Assembly: GCF_009765225.1 (NCBI RefSeq)
Contig: NZ_VMSF01000001.1
Span: forward strand, 1,984,001-2,048,000
Length of the DNA stretch: 64,000 nucleotides
Direction: 5' to 3'
Origin: Leifsonia sp. AG29
Lineage (GTDB): Bacteria; Actinomycetota; Actinomycetes; Actinomycetales; Microbacteriaceae
Positions 7,056 through 16,006 of this stretch are shown here, piece after piece. Within the stretch, counting starts at the first letter, position 1. Each line of letters starts with the position of its first letter. The notes under the pieces are model-generated. The model did not search any database and had not been told where the DNA came from. It worked only from the letters and a program-made list of their open reading frames with translations. The position numbers were made by a program, and so were the translations under genes.

Positions 7056-8659
7056 GACACGCTCTCCGGCAGCGGTGCGCGGAGCGGCTCGGGCAACCGG
7101 CCCGTGCTGGTGTCGCCGCGGAGCCGCTTCACGACGAGCTCGGCGCTGATCAGGCACATGGGGAGCCCGATTCCCGGGATCGTGGAGCACCCGGCGTAGT
7201 ACAGGCCCTCGACGCGCCGGGAGGCGTCGCCGGCGCGGAAGAAGGCGCTCTGGCGCAGCGTGTGGGCGGGTCCGAGGGCGCCGCCGCTCCAGGCGTTGAA
7301 GTCGGAGGCGAAGTCGTCCGGCCCGACCGTCCGGCGGACCACGACCCGCTCGGCGAGGTCGGGGATGCCCGCCCACCCGGACACCTGGGCGATCGCTGCG
7401 TCGACGGTGGCCTCCACGATCCGGTCGCCGGCGCCGTCCACCCCTCCCTTGCCGAGCGAGACGTCGGCCGGGACGGGGATCAACAGGAACAGATTCTCCT
7501 CGCCCGGCGGGGCGACCGACGGGTCGGTCTCGCTCGGCTTGCAGACGTACAGGGAGGCGGGCTCCGGGATGCCGGGGTCGGCCCCGAAGATCCGCTCGAA
7601 GTCGGCGTGCCAGTCGGAGGTGAAGAACAGGTTGTGGTGGGTCAGCTCCGGGAGGCGCCCGCGCACGCCGAGCATGCCGAGGATCGCGCCCGGCCCCGGG
7701 TCGCGCTTCTCCCAGGCGGCGTCCGGGTGCGATCGCAGCCGCTGCGGCAGCAGGCGGGTCTCCGTGTGGTGCATGTCGGCGGCCGACACCACCGTGTCGG
7801 CGTCGACGGTCGCGCTGCGCTGGAACGCATCGCGGTACTCGACCCCGGCGACCCGCGGCCGGCGGCCTGTCTCGTCGACGCGGATCGCCGTGACCCGGGC
7901 ACCGGTGACGATCTCGACGCCTTCCGCGACGGCGAGCGCGACGACGCGATCGATGAGGGCCGCGAAGCCCCCCATCGGGTACCGGACGCCGTCCTCGAGG
8001 TCGAGGTGGCTCATCAGGTGGTACATGCTCGGCGCCCGTTCGGGAGAGGTCCCGAGGAAGACGGCCGGATAGCCGAGGATCTGACGCAGGCGGGTGTCGC
8101 GGACGAAGCCGGCGACGAACCGGTCGAGGGACTGCAGGAGGAGGCGCACGAGGCGCCCGGCGCGGCGGAGCACGTCGCGACCGAGCAGCGGCCGCAGGTC
8201 GGCGAACGTGCTGTAGAGGAAGCGATCGACGGCGAGGCGGTACGTCTCACGGGCACTGGCGAGGTACCGGTCGAGAGCGGCCGCGCCTCCCGGCTCGACG
8301 GACTCGAACAGGGCCCGGTTGCCGTCGCCCTCCGCGCGGATGTCGAGGGGGTCCGAGGCGCCTTCCGGCCGTTCCGGGTCGGAGAAGACGCGGTAGCCGG
8401 GGTCGAGCGTGACGAGGTCCAGCTGCTCGGCGGTCGTGGTGCCGAGCAGCCGGAAGAAGTGGTCGAAGACCTCGGGCATCAGGTACCAGGAGGGGCCGGT
8501 GTCGAACCGGAAGCCGTCCGCCTCCCAGGAGCCGGCCCGCCCGCCGAGCACGTCCCGCTGCTCGAGGAGGGTGACCGCGTGACCCTCGCGGGCGAGCAGA
8601 GCCGCCGTGGCGAGACCCGCGATCCCGCCCCCGATGACGACGACGCGGCGAGCGGTCAC
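7052..8659 (-). CDS. crtI: Phytoene desaturase CrtI
   Basis: FAD-dependent bacterial-type phytoene desaturase of 535 residues, which converts phytoene to lycopene. The N-terminal dinucleotide-binding motif is VVIGGGIAGLATAALLAREGH (residues 7-27), followed by LGGRAGSWEADGFRFDTGPSW. The C-terminal family signature is YYAGCSTIPGIGLPMCLISAELV. GTG start at 8659 in a GTGA overlap with crtB. Membrane-associated, fed directly by CrtB. Confidence 0.94.
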   Translation of the reverse strand: MTARRVVVIGGGIAGLATAALLAREGHAVTLLEQRDVLGGRAGSWEADGFRFDTGPSWYLMPEVFDHFFRLLGTTTAEQLDLVTLDPGYRVFSDPERPEGASDPLDIRAEGDGNRALFESVEPGGAAALDRYLASARETYRLAVDRFLYSTFADLRPLLGRDVLRRAGRLVRLLLQSLDRFVAGFVRDTRLRQILGYPAVFLGTSPERAPSMYHLMSHLDLEDGVRYPMGGFAALIDRVVALAVAEGVEIVTGARVTAIRVDETGRRPRVAGVEYRDAFQRSATVDADTVVSAADMHHTETRLLPQRLRSHPDAAWEKRDPGPGAILGMLGVRGRLPELTHHNLFFTSDWHADFERIFGADPGIPEPASLYVCKPSETDPSVAPPGEENLFLLIPVPADVSLGKGGVDGAGDRIVEATVDAAIAQVSGWAGIPDLAERVVVRRTVGPDDFASDFNAWSGGALGPAHTLRQSAFFRAGDASRRVEGLYYAGCSTIPGIGLPMCLISAELVVKRLRGDTSTGRLPEPLRAPLPESVS

Positions 8660-9579
8660 CGGCGGCCCTCCGCGGACCCGGCGCCCATCGCGCGGCTCGC
8701 CATCGCGGACCGGGCGAGGATCGCGAGCTTCGTGCGCGTCGGGACGCTGACGCGGGTCGTCAGCAGTTCGGCGGCAGGGGTCTCCCGCACTCGGTCCGTC
8801 AGCTCCGCGAACAGGGCGTGCGCGGCGACGATCGCCCGGCGGCAGTTGTCCGGGAGGAGCGGGATCGCGTCGGCCGCGGCGCCCAGGTCGTACTCGATGT
8901 CGACGACGAGCGCGAGCTTCTGCCGCTCGGTCAGCCGTGCCGGGTCGATCCCCGGGAAGTAGCTACGGCCGAGTTGCGACCAGTCGACGGCCAGGTCGCG
9001 CAGGAAGTTGATCTTCTGGAAGGCCGAGCCGAGGCGTCGGGCGCCGTTCTCCAGCGTCCGCCGGGTGGAGTCGCGGACGGGACGGTCGGCCAGGAACACG
9101 GCGAGGCACATGAGGCCGACCACCTCGGCCGAGCCGTAAATGTAGTCCCCGAGCTCCTCGGCGGTGAAATCGACCGGCTCGAGGTCGCGGCGCATGGAGG
9201 CGAAGAACGGCCGCGTCAGCTCGGGGGTGATCCCCGCCGAGCGCGCCGTCGTCGCGAACGCGTGGACGACGACGTTCGCACTGTACCCGGTGCGCATGGC
9301 CCGTTCGGTGTCGTCCTCCAGGGCGTCGAGGAGCTCGCGCTGCTCGACGATGTCGAGACCGGCCTCTGCGGCGGCGCCGTCGACGATCTCGTCGGCGATC
9401 CGCACCAGGGCGTAGACGTCTTCGACGCGCGGGCGCACCGAGGCCGAGAGGAGCCGCGTCGCCATGCCGAAAGACGTGGAGTACTCGTGGATGATCGTGG
9501 CCGCGCTGTGGTGGGCCGCGGCCGAGTACAGCGCGAGATCGGTCGGCGCCGTGGTCGGCGCCTCCGCCTCCCGGGTCAT
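8656..9579 (-). CDS. crtB: Phytoene synthase CrtB
   Basis: Squalene/phytoene synthase family, 307 residues. It condenses two geranylgeranyl diphosphates to phytoene. Both aspartate-rich motifs are present: VRIADEIVDGAA near residue 60 and NFLRDLAVDWSQLGRSYFP near residue 190. The ATG at 9579 is preferred over one 18 bases upstream because it gives an ATGA overlap with the crtE stop, like every other junction in this operon. Confidence 0.93.
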   Translation of the reverse strand: MTREAEAPTTAPTDLALYSAAAHHSAATIIHEYSTSFGMATRLLSASVRPRVEDVYALVRIADEIVDGAAAEAGLDIVEQRELLDALEDDTERAMRTGYSANVVVHAFATTARSAGITPELTRPFFASMRRDLEPVDFTAEELGDYIYGSAEVVGLMCLAVFLADRPVRDSTRRTLENGARRLGSAFQKINFLRDLAVDWSQLGRSYFPGIDPARLTERQKLALVVDIEYDLGAAADAIPLLPDNCRRAIVAAHALFAELTDRVRETPAAELLTTRVSVPTRTKLAILARSAMASRAMGAGSAEGRR

Positions 9580-10673
9580 GACAGCCTCCCGATGCACGAA
9601 CGCGCGACGGCCGAGAGCTCGGCCACGAGGCTCCCCGGCAGCTCCGGATCGTCGAGCACGGCCTCGGCGGCCTCGACGTGCTCGGCGAGGAGGCGCTCGA
9701 CGAAGCCGCGCGCGCCGCAGTCCTCGAGGGTGCGCGCCAGACGGTCGGCGTCACCCGCGCCCAGGTCCTCCCGGCCCAGGATCGGGGCGATCGCGGGCCA
9801 GACCGAGGTGCGCCGCGCGAACGCGATGAGCGAGGTCTCCTTGCCCTGGCGGAGGTCGCTCACGACGCTCTTCCCCGTCACATCCTCCTGGCCGAAGACG
9901 CCGAGCAGGTCGTCGCCCAGCTGGAAGGCGACGCCCACGAGGCGGCCGTACTCGCCGAGCACGGCCTCGACACCCGGGCCCGCCCCCGCGAGCACGGCGC
10001 CGGCGCGCAGGGGTGCGCCCACCGAGTACGCGGCGGTCTTGTGCTCCGTCATGGCGAGCACGTCGCGGAGCTCCGGGCGGTGGAGGCCGGCCGAGAACGC
10101 CACGTCGGAGAGCTCGCCCGCGGCGGTCACGAAGACGGCCTCGTCGAGGATCGCGATCAGGCGCGCGCGGACGGCGGAAGACGCCTCCACGGTGGCCGTC
10201 AGCGAGGCCGCGGCGTGCAGGAGGAGGTCGCCGGCGAGGATCGCGGCGGACTCGCCCCACAGCCGCGCGCGGGGCCCCGGGGCCCCGTCGGCGCGGGCCG
10301 CCGCGGCGAACGCCCCGGGGAGGTTGGGCCGGCCGCGGCGAACCGTGTCGCCGTCGATGACGTCGTCGTGGAGGAGGAAGGCGGTGTGGAGCAGCTCGTA
10401 CGCCACGGCCAGGGTCACGGCGTCGTCGGTCGCCGTGCCGGCGAGCGCGCGATGGGCGGTGAGCAGGAGGCGCGGACGGATCCGTTTGCCCCCGTCCGCG
10501 GCGTCGCGTGCGCTCTGCCACAGGCGCGCGTAGTCGCTCCCGTATTTTCCGGCCAGACCCTCTCGCTCGGAGAAGAAGCGGCCGAGGCGGTCTTCGGCGA
10601 GCGCCAGGTCAGCCTCCACCCGTGCTCCGGCGGGATCGGGGACGGTCGTCGTCCCGGGGTGCAGCTGGGTCAT
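9576..10673 (-). CDS. crtE: Geranylgeranyl diphosphate synthase (CrtE/IdsA type)
   Basis: Trans-isoprenyl diphosphate synthase, 365 residues, first gene of the carotenoid operon. The first aspartate-rich motif lies in LHDDVIDGDTVRRGRP and the second in FQLGDDLLGVFGQ, with GKSVVSDLRQGKETSL downstream. The start at 10673 has a clear GGGAGGG ribosome site; a longer frame would begin inside the operator region. Its product feeds CrtB, and in Corynebacterium the same metabolite is the ligand of CrtR. No MmpL-type transporter gene lies between crtE and crtB, unlike in C. glutamicum. Confidence 0.92.
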   Translation of the reverse strand: MTQLHPGTTTVPDPAGARVEADLALAEDRLGRFFSEREGLAGKYGSDYARLWQSARDAADGGKRIRPRLLLTAHRALAGTATDDAVTLAVAYELLHTAFLLHDDVIDGDTVRRGRPNLPGAFAAAARADGAPGPRARLWGESAAILAGDLLLHAAASLTATVEASSAVRARLIAILDEAVFVTAAGELSDVAFSAGLHRPELRDVLAMTEHKTAAYSVGAPLRAGAVLAGAGPGVEAVLGEYGRLVGVAFQLGDDLLGVFGQEDVTGKSVVSDLRQGKETSLIAFARRTSVWPAIAPILGREDLGAGDADRLARTLEDCGARGFVERLLAEHVEAAEAVLDDPELPGSLVAELSAVARSCIGRLS

Positions 10674-10707
10674 CGACCCTCCCTTTGCGCTCAGCGAAAA
10701 GAATCTA

Positions 10708-10730
10708 GCTAAGTTAGCAAATAACTTAGC
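10708..10730. promoter_or_regulatory. Candidate CrtR operator (perfect inverted repeat)
   Basis: GCTAAGTTA, 5-base spacer, TAACTTAGC: a perfect 9-base inverted repeat. It is AT-rich in otherwise GC-rich DNA and lies midway between crtE and crtR. It has the size and symmetry of a MarR-family dimer site and would overlap promoters in both directions. Confidence 0.75.
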
Positions 10731-10755
10731 ATGATTCTTACTTCGGGCATAGGAT
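10726..10755 (+). promoter_or_regulatory. Putative crtR promoter giving a leaderless transcript
   Basis: TTAGCA (10726-10731), 18 bases, then TAGGAT (10750-10755). With a normal -10 to +1 distance, transcription would start at the A of the crtR ATG on 10762, so the message would have no ribosome-binding site; none is visible either. The -35 element lies inside the right arm of the operator, which predicts autorepression. Confidence 0.45.
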
Positions 10756-10761
10756 GCCCTC

Positions 10762-11379
10762 ATGACATCGGCGAAGGACGACGCCCGGCGCGTCTCACAC
10801 TCTCTCGTCGACCCCCGGGTGATCGATCCGCGTCAGGAACTGGTCCGGCACGACGACCTCGGCGAGGATGAACTCGCGGACATCATCGCACTCCTCACCT
10901 CCATCCGGGAATGGCGCGAGGCGGAACAGCGGCTCAACTTCGAGTCGCGCAGCCGCATGAAGCTCAACGAGACGGACATGAAGGCGCTCCGCTACATCAT
11001 CGCCTCGGCGAACGCCGGCGTGACGGTCACCGCGGGGGTCCTCGCCGAGCATCTGCGGATCTCGACGGCGTCGACCACGAAGCTCCTCGACCGCCTCGAG
11101 AAGGCCGGTCATATCGAGAGACGGCCGCACCCGAGCGATCGACGTGCCGTCACCATCGCGATCACGCCGGAGACGCACCGCGAGATCCGGCGCACCATGG
11201 GCCTCCAGCACGCGCGCCGGTTCGAGGTGGCGCGGGCGCTCAACCCGGAGGAGCGGCGCATCGTGACCCGGTTCCTGCGCGACCTCAGCGCGACGACGCT
11301 GACCGCCTCCGCCGTGCCGGCGGACGACGACGAGGCGGTCACGCCCGAGCAGCTGCCCGCCGTTCTTCCGGCGGAGTGA
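10762..11379 (+). CDS. crtR: MarR-family regulator, CrtR-like
   Basis: A 205-residue winged-helix regulator. The DNA-binding core is LAEHLRISTASTTKLLDRLEKAGHIERRPHPSDRRAVTIAIT (about residues 96-137), the classical MarR helix-turn-helix and wing. An N-terminal extension of about 50 residues and an acidic tail flank it. It diverges from crtE across 88 bases that hold a perfect palindrome. By position it corresponds to C. glutamicum CrtR, which represses the crt genes and is released by geranylgeranyl diphosphate. The ligand here is inferred. The last 41 bases overlap the convergent oxidoreductase remnant. Confidence 0.85.
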   Translation: MTSAKDDARRVSHSLVDPRVIDPRQELVRHDDLGEDELADIIALLTSIREWREAEQRLNFESRSRMKLNETDMKALRYIIASANAGVTVTAGVLAEHLRISTASTTKLLDRLEKAGHIERRPHPSDRRAVTIAITPETHREIRRTMGLQHARRFEVARALNPEERRIVTRFLRDLSATTLTASAVPADDDEAVTPEQLPAVLPAE

Positions 11380-12851
11380 CCCCGGCGGCCTCCGCGGCCG
11401 CGACGATCCGGTTGGCCATGCCGTTGAACACGATCCCGTGGAACGGCAGGATCGCGAACCAGTACAGACGGCCGGCGAGGCCCCGGGGGAAGAAGACGGC
11501 CCGCTGCCGGTAGCGCGAGCCGGTGTCGCGCGCCTCAGCGCGCATCTCCAGCCAGGCTCCGCCGGGAACGCGCATCTCGGCGCGGAGGCGCAGCTCTCCC
11601 CCGTCCGGCCGGCGCTCGATCCGCTCCACCCGCCACCAGTCGAGCGCCTCCCCGGTCTGGAGCCGGTCGGCGTCGCGCCTCCCGCGGCGCAGGCCGACGC
11701 CGCCGACGAGCTTGTCCATCCAGCCCCGGAGCGCCCACGCCAGCGGGAACGAGTACCAGCCGCGCTCGCCCCCGATGCCCTCGATCACCCGGAAGACCTC
11801 CTCCGCCGGGGCGGAGCTGTCGCGCACCCGGACGTCGGTGTAGACGGTGTGACCCGACCAGTCCGGGTCGCTCGGCAGCGGGTCGCTCGGCGCGTCCGCC
11901 ACCGAGGAGTTGAGCCAGCTCGTCTCGACGTCGCCGTCGCTCATCCGCTTCAGGGCGAGCCGCACGGCCTGGCGGTATCCGGTGAGCCCTCCCTCCGGCG
12001 GCGGGATGACCGCGTCGATGTCGTGCTCGCGCACCACGCAGTCGTACTGGAGGGACGCGATGATCGGGACCGCGAGGCTCCGCGGGATGGGCGTGACGAG
12101 GTTGACCCACTGCGACGCCAGCCACGGGGTGAACACGGGGAGGGAGGCGATGGCTCGCTGCGGCAGTCCCGCCTCCAGCGCGTAGGCGTTCAGCATCTGG
12201 CCGTAGCGGAGCACGTCGGGGCCGCCGATGTCGAAGGCGCGCGAGACGTCCGGCGGCAGGTCCGCCGCCTCGAGCAGATAGTGCAGGACGTCGCGGATGG
12301 CGATCGGCTGGATGAAGTTCCGCACCCAGCGCGGTGCGGGCATGTACGGGAGGACCTCGGTCAGGTGACGGATCATCTCGAACGACGCGGAGCCCGAGCC
12401 GATCACGACGCCGGCCTGAAGCACGACTGTGGGCACGCCCGAGGCGAGCAGGATCCGGCCGACCTCGACGCGCGAGCGGAGGTGCTGCGAGAGCGGGCCG
12501 TCCGGGTGGAGCGCGCCCAGGTAGACGATCCGGCGCACGCCATGAGCGGCCGCCTCCTCCGCCACCGTCCGGGCCGCGTCCCGCCTCCTCCGTCTCGAAG
12601 TCGCCGCGGGCGCGCATCGAGTGGACCAGGTAGTAGACGACGTCGACGCCCTCCATCGCGCGGGCGACCGAGGCCCGGTCGTGGAGGTCGCCCTGGACGA
12701 TCTCCGCCTCCTGCGCCCACGGCACGTCCTGGAGCTTCTGAGGCGTGCGCGCCAGGACGCGCACGTCCCGGCCGCGCGCGAGGAGGCGCGGGACGAGGCG
12801 CCCTCCGATGTAGCCGGTGGCTCCGGTGACGAGGATGCGGGGGGCGCTCAT
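11339..12851 (-). pseudogene. YbjT-like NAD(P)-binding oxidoreductase (DUF2867), frameshifted
   Basis: A long-chain SDR/epimerase-like protein with C-terminal DUF2867, as in E. coli YbjT. The N-terminal part (from ATG 12851) reads RILVTGATGYIGGRLVPRLLARG ... VVYYLVHSM ... DFETEEA and then loses sense. The rest continues in another frame from about 12577 with ARTVAEEAAAHGVRRIVYLGALHPDG, FIQPIAIRDVLHYL and GWYSFPLAWALRGWMDKLVGG, to the stop at 11339. Removing one base from the CCC run at 12580-12582 restores about 503 continuous residues with no other defect. Either a recent single-base mutation or a sequencing error. An internal start at 12565 could give the C-terminal part alone. Confidence 0.8.
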
Positions 12852-12913
12852 GGGCCGAGACTACGCCGCCCGCCGAATACGGGGACGGCCGAATAGTCCT
12901 GTATGTTTCCCGC

Positions 12914-13255
12914 ATGGGCAAGCTTGTGTACGCCGGCACGACCGAGATCGGATTCGAGGACAGAGTGCTGGCGCACCTCCAGATCGTGATCGGGCTGAAG
13001 CTCCGGCGCAAGGAGGGGTTCTTCTTCTCGTGGCGGGACGAGCAGGGCGTCGGGGACGGCCGCAGCGCGATCTGGATCGACCCCGGGACGCCGCTGCTGT
13101 TCCGCTACAGCGGGGGCCGCAGCCCGCGCATCAACAAGCAGTGGCTCGAGCAGCTGACGCTCTCCTCGAACAGCGCACAGGGCCTGCAGCTGACGGAGGA
13201 GATCGGCGCCCTCGGTGCCGATGAGGTCGACGCCGACTCGCCTCCCGGCCGCTGA
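12914..13255 (+). CDS. DUF7882-type small protein (function unknown)
   Basis: A 113-residue protein beginning MGKLVYAGTTEIGFEDRVLAHLQIVI and continuing with EGFFFSWRD, RSAIWIDPGTPLLFRYSGGRSP and WLEQLTLSSNSAQGLQL. Many Microbacteriaceae carry several such proteins, often mislabelled as ATP-dependent DNA ligase, though no ligase motif is present here. Mainly beta-strand pattern, soluble, no signal peptide. It is a useful taxonomic pointer. Function unknown. Confidence 0.75.
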   Translation: MGKLVYAGTTEIGFEDRVLAHLQIVIGLKLRRKEGFFFSWRDEQGVGDGRSAIWIDPGTPLLFRYSGGRSPRINKQWLEQLTLSSNSAQGLQLTEEIGALGADEVDADSPPGR

Positions 13256-13283
13256 CGCGCAGCGTCGCCCCCACCGAACGCGG

Positions 13284-13317
13284 AAGGACCCCGCGCCCTT
13301 GCGGGCACGGGGTCCTT
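13284..13317. terminator. Hairpin terminator between the DUF7882 gene and sigB
   Basis: AAGGACCCCG and CGGGGTCCTT form a 10-base perfect stem around a 14-base loop. It lies between two converging genes, so it could end both transcripts. Confidence 0.8.
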
Positions 13318-13333
13318 CGACGCGTCGGGAGTC

Positions 13334-14257
13334 CTAGCGCAGGTACTCGAGCAGCTCGGGGCAGCGGAGGCGCTTGAGGCTCCGCGTCTCGAGCTGGCGG
13401 ACGCGCTCGCGGGTGATGCCGTAGACCTCGCCGACCTCGTCGAGCGTCATCGGCTTGTGGCCGTCGAGGCCGAAGCGCATGCGCACCACCTTGGCGTCGC
13501 GCGGGGGCAGCTCGCGCAGCCGCTCCTCCAGGTCGCGGTGACGGAACTCCATCTCGACCGCCTCCGGCGGCCCGGCGAAGTCGCCGTCCTCGATGAGGTC
13601 GCCGAGCTCGGCGCCCTCGTTCTCCCCGACGGGGACGGCGAGCGACACGGTCTCGGAGTCGCTCATCTGCAGCTTGTGCACCTCGGCCGGCTCGAGGTTC
13701 GAGGCCTCGGCCATCTCCTCCAGCGTGGGGGTGCGGCCGAGCTCACCGCCGAGGTCGCGGCGGATCCGGTCGAGCTTGTCGATCTTCTCCACGGTGTGCA
13801 CCGGGATGCGGATGAGGCGGGCCGTGTCCGCGATGCCGCGGAGGATGGACTGCCGGATCCACCAGGTCGCGTAGGTGGAGAACTTGTTCCCCGTGCGGTA
13901 GTCGAACTTCTCGACCGCGCGGACGAGGCCGAGGTTGCCCTCCTGGATGAGGTCCATCACGGGCAGGCCGCGACCGGCGTAGCGCTTGGCGATGCTCACC
14001 ACCAGGCGGAGGTTCGCCTCGATGAAGCGCTCGAAGGCGCGCTTGCCGTCATCGGCGAGGTACTGCAGCTCGCGCTTCTCGCGCGGGGTCAGACCGGGAC
14101 GGACCGCGAGTCGCTCGCCGGCGAGGACACCCACCTCGATCCGCTTGGCGAGCGCCACCTCCTCGTCGGCCGTCAGCAGGCGCGTGCGCCCGATGGAGTT
14201 GAGGTAATCGCGAACCGGGTCGTTCGTCACTTCGAGCGTTGTCATCGTGTCATCCAT
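13334..14257 (-). CDS. sigB: Group-2 sigma-70 factor, SigB-like
   Basis: A 307-residue RNA polymerase sigma factor with regions 1.2 to 4.2 but no long region 1.1, so a non-essential principal-like (group 2) factor. Region 1.2 is [12 protein letters not shown]. Region 2 contains [27 protein letters not shown] and [14 protein letters not shown]. Region 4.2 is [28 protein letters not shown]. In relatives SigB supports stationary-phase and stress transcription. The start may be the ATG at 14257 or the one at 14245 (MTTLEVTN). Its promoter is not obvious in the 216-base upstream gap. Confidence 0.87.
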   Translation of the reverse strand: MDDTMTTLEVTNDPVRDYLNSIGRTRLLTADEEVALAKRIEVGVLAGERLAVRPGLTPREKRELQYLADDGKRAFERFIEANLRLVVSIAKRYAGRGLPVMDLIQEGNLGLVRAVEKFDYRTGNKFSTYATWWIRQSILRGIADTARLIRIPVHTVEKIDKLDRIRRDLGGELGRTPTLEEMAEASNLEPAEVHKLQMSDSETVSLAVPVGENEGAELGDLIEDGDFAGPPEAVEMEFRHRDLEERLRELPPRDAKVVRMRFGLDGHKPMTLDEVGEVYGITRERVRQLETRSLKRLRCPELLEYLR

Positions 14258-14473
14258 TCAGCTCGTGCATCGTGTTGCTCTGGCTCGGATCGTGGGGTGC
14301 AACCCGACCAGTCGTGGTGCGGGTTCGTTAGCAAGAGTAAGCAGTCGGCCCCCGTCCCCAACAAGGGGTTGACACGCGGGTCGCGGATACGCTACGTCAC
14401 CTCCTCAATCCCTTCGTCACGGATTTGTCAAGGTGCTGTCAGGGACTGCACACCGCCCGTACAGTCCGACGAT
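14258..14473 (+). promoter_or_regulatory. sigB/MFS divergent intergenic region with a candidate -35
   Basis: This 216-base gap separates divergent genes. It contains TTGACA at 14369-14374 reading toward the transporter, followed 18 bases later by TACGTC, a poor -10. A short CCCC-AACAA-GGGG repeat lies just before it. Nothing else recognisable; no RNA gene. Confidence 0.35.
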
Positions 14474-15955
14474 GTGAGCACGCAGACTTCGAATTCATCG
14501 GTGAATCTGAAGACCATCAGGACGACCATCCCCGCGCGGATGGACCGGCTCCCCTGGTCGCGTTTCCACTGGCTGGTGGTGATCGGACTCGGGACGGTGT
14601 GGATCCTCGACGGACTCGAGGTCACCATCGTCGGGGCGATCGGGAGCCGGCTCACCGAGCCGAGCAGCGGACTCGGCCTCACCACCGCCCAGGTCGGTTA
14701 CGCGGCGGCGGTCTATGTGGCGGGCGCCTGTCTCGGGGCGCTCTTCTTCGGCTATCTGACCGACCGCTTCGGCCGGAAGAAGCTGTTCATCATCACGCTC
14801 GGGCTGTACCTCCTGGCCACCGTGCTGACGGCCTTCTCGGTCGCGCCGTGGATGTTCTTCGTCTTCCGGTTCTTCACCGGCGCGGGGATCGGAGGCGAGT
14901 ACGCCGCGATCAACTCGGCGATCGACGAGCTCATCCCGGCCCGGCGCCGCGGACTCGTCGACCTCGCCATCAACGGGTCGTACTGGCTGGGGACGGCGTT
15001 CGGCGCGGTGCTCACCGTCTTCCTCCTCGACACCTCTATCTTCGCGGCCAACATCGGGTGGCGGGTCGCCTTCGGTCTCGGCGCGGTGCTCGGCCTCGTC
15101 ATCCTGCTGGTCCGCCGGAACGTGCCCGAGTCGCCCCGCTGGATGTTCATCCACGGCCGCGACGAGGACGCCGAGAAGCTCGTCGCCGAGATCGAGCACG
15201 GGGTGGAGGAGCAGACCCACGAGAAGCTCGCCGACATCCCCGAGCAGAAATCGATCGAGATCCACCAGCGCCGGTCGACCGGATTCGGCGAGATCGTCCG
15301 CGTCGCGCTGACCAAGTACCCGAAGCGCTTCGTCCTCGGCCTCTCGCTGTTCATCGGGCAGGCCTTCCTCTACAACGCCGTCTTCTTCACCTACGCGCTG
15401 GTGCTGACGAAGCTCCTCCACGTCCCGGACAACATCGCGCCGTGGTCGCTCGTCCCGATCGCCATCGGCAACTTCCTCGGACCGCTCCTGCTCGGGCGCC
15501 TGTTCGACAGCGTCGGGCGCCGGTTCATGATCACGCTCTGCTACATCGGCAGCGGCGTGCTCCTCGTCGGGACCGCGCTCCTCTTCGACGCGGGGGCGCT
15601 GAACGCCGTGACGCTGACCGCGTGCTGGATGGCGGTGTTCTTCCTCGCCTCTGCGGGCGCCTCCGCCGCGTACCTCACCGTGAGCGAGATCTTCCCGATG
15701 GAGACGCGGGCCATGGCGATCGCGTTCTTCTACGCCGTCGGCACCGGCCTCGGCGGCATCATCGGGCCGATCCTGTTCGGCAACCTGATCAGCGGCGGCA
15801 TCCACGCCATCGCGATCGGGTACTACATCGGGGCCGGGCTCATGATCGCCGCCGGGCTCGTCGAGCTGTTCCTCGGCGTCGACGCGGAGGGCAAGTCGCT
15901 CGAGGACATCGCGTCGCCGCTGTCGGCCGAGACGCCCGTCCAGAGCAAGCGCTGA
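14474..15955 (+). CDS. MFS transporter, sugar-porter-like
   Basis: A 493-residue major facilitator with twelve predicted membrane helices. Motif [14 protein letters not shown] follows helix 2. The PESPRWM motif before the long central cytoplasmic loop, and the [11 protein letters not shown] repeat of motif A in the second half, place it in the sugar/organic-acid:H+ symporter group. An acidic residue pair (ILDGLE) in helix 1 is typical. The GTG at 14474 is used; an ATG at 14540 (MDRLPW) is also possible. No cognate metabolic gene nearby, so the substrate is unknown. Confidence 0.82.
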   Translation: MSTQTSNSSVNLKTIRTTIPARMDRLPWSRFHWLVVIGLGTVWILDGLEVTIVGAIGSRLTEPSSGLGLTTAQVGYAAAVYVAGACLGALFFGYLTDRFGRKKLFIITLGLYLLATVLTAFSVAPWMFFVFRFFTGAGIGGEYAAINSAIDELIPARRRGLVDLAINGSYWLGTAFGAVLTVFLLDTSIFAANIGWRVAFGLGAVLGLVILLVRRNVPESPRWMFIHGRDEDAEKLVAEIEHGVEEQTHEKLADIPEQKSIEIHQRRSTGFGEIVRVALTKYPKRFVLGLSLFIGQAFLYNAVFFTYALVLTKLLHVPDNIAPWSLVPIAIGNFLGPLLLGRLFDSVGRRFMITLCYIGSGVLLVGTALLFDAGALNAVTLTACWMAVFFLASAGASAAYLTVSEIFPMETRAMAIAFFYAVGTGLGGIIGPILFGNLISGGIHAIAIGYYIGAGLMIAAGLVELFLGVDAEGKSLEDIASPLSAETPVQSKR

Positions 15956-15965
15956 GGCGCCGATC

Positions 15966-16001
15966 GGAGCGGGCGGTGGCCGGGCGGCCGCCGCCCGCTC
16001 C
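15966..16001. terminator. Hairpin terminator between MFS and topoisomerase genes
   Basis: GGAGCGGGCGG and CCGCCCGCTCC form an 11-base perfect stem with a 14-base loop, located between two converging genes. Confidence 0.75.
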
Positions 16002-16006
16002 GTCGT

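Noticed and set aside
12333-12633. Plus-strand small proteins within the frameshifted oxidoreductase
   Set aside because: Arginine/proline-rich shadows of the minus-strand gene with no start-site support.
13457-14473. Upstream extension of the MFS transporter frame
   Set aside because: Antisense to sigB, charged low-complexity sequence, no family resemblance.
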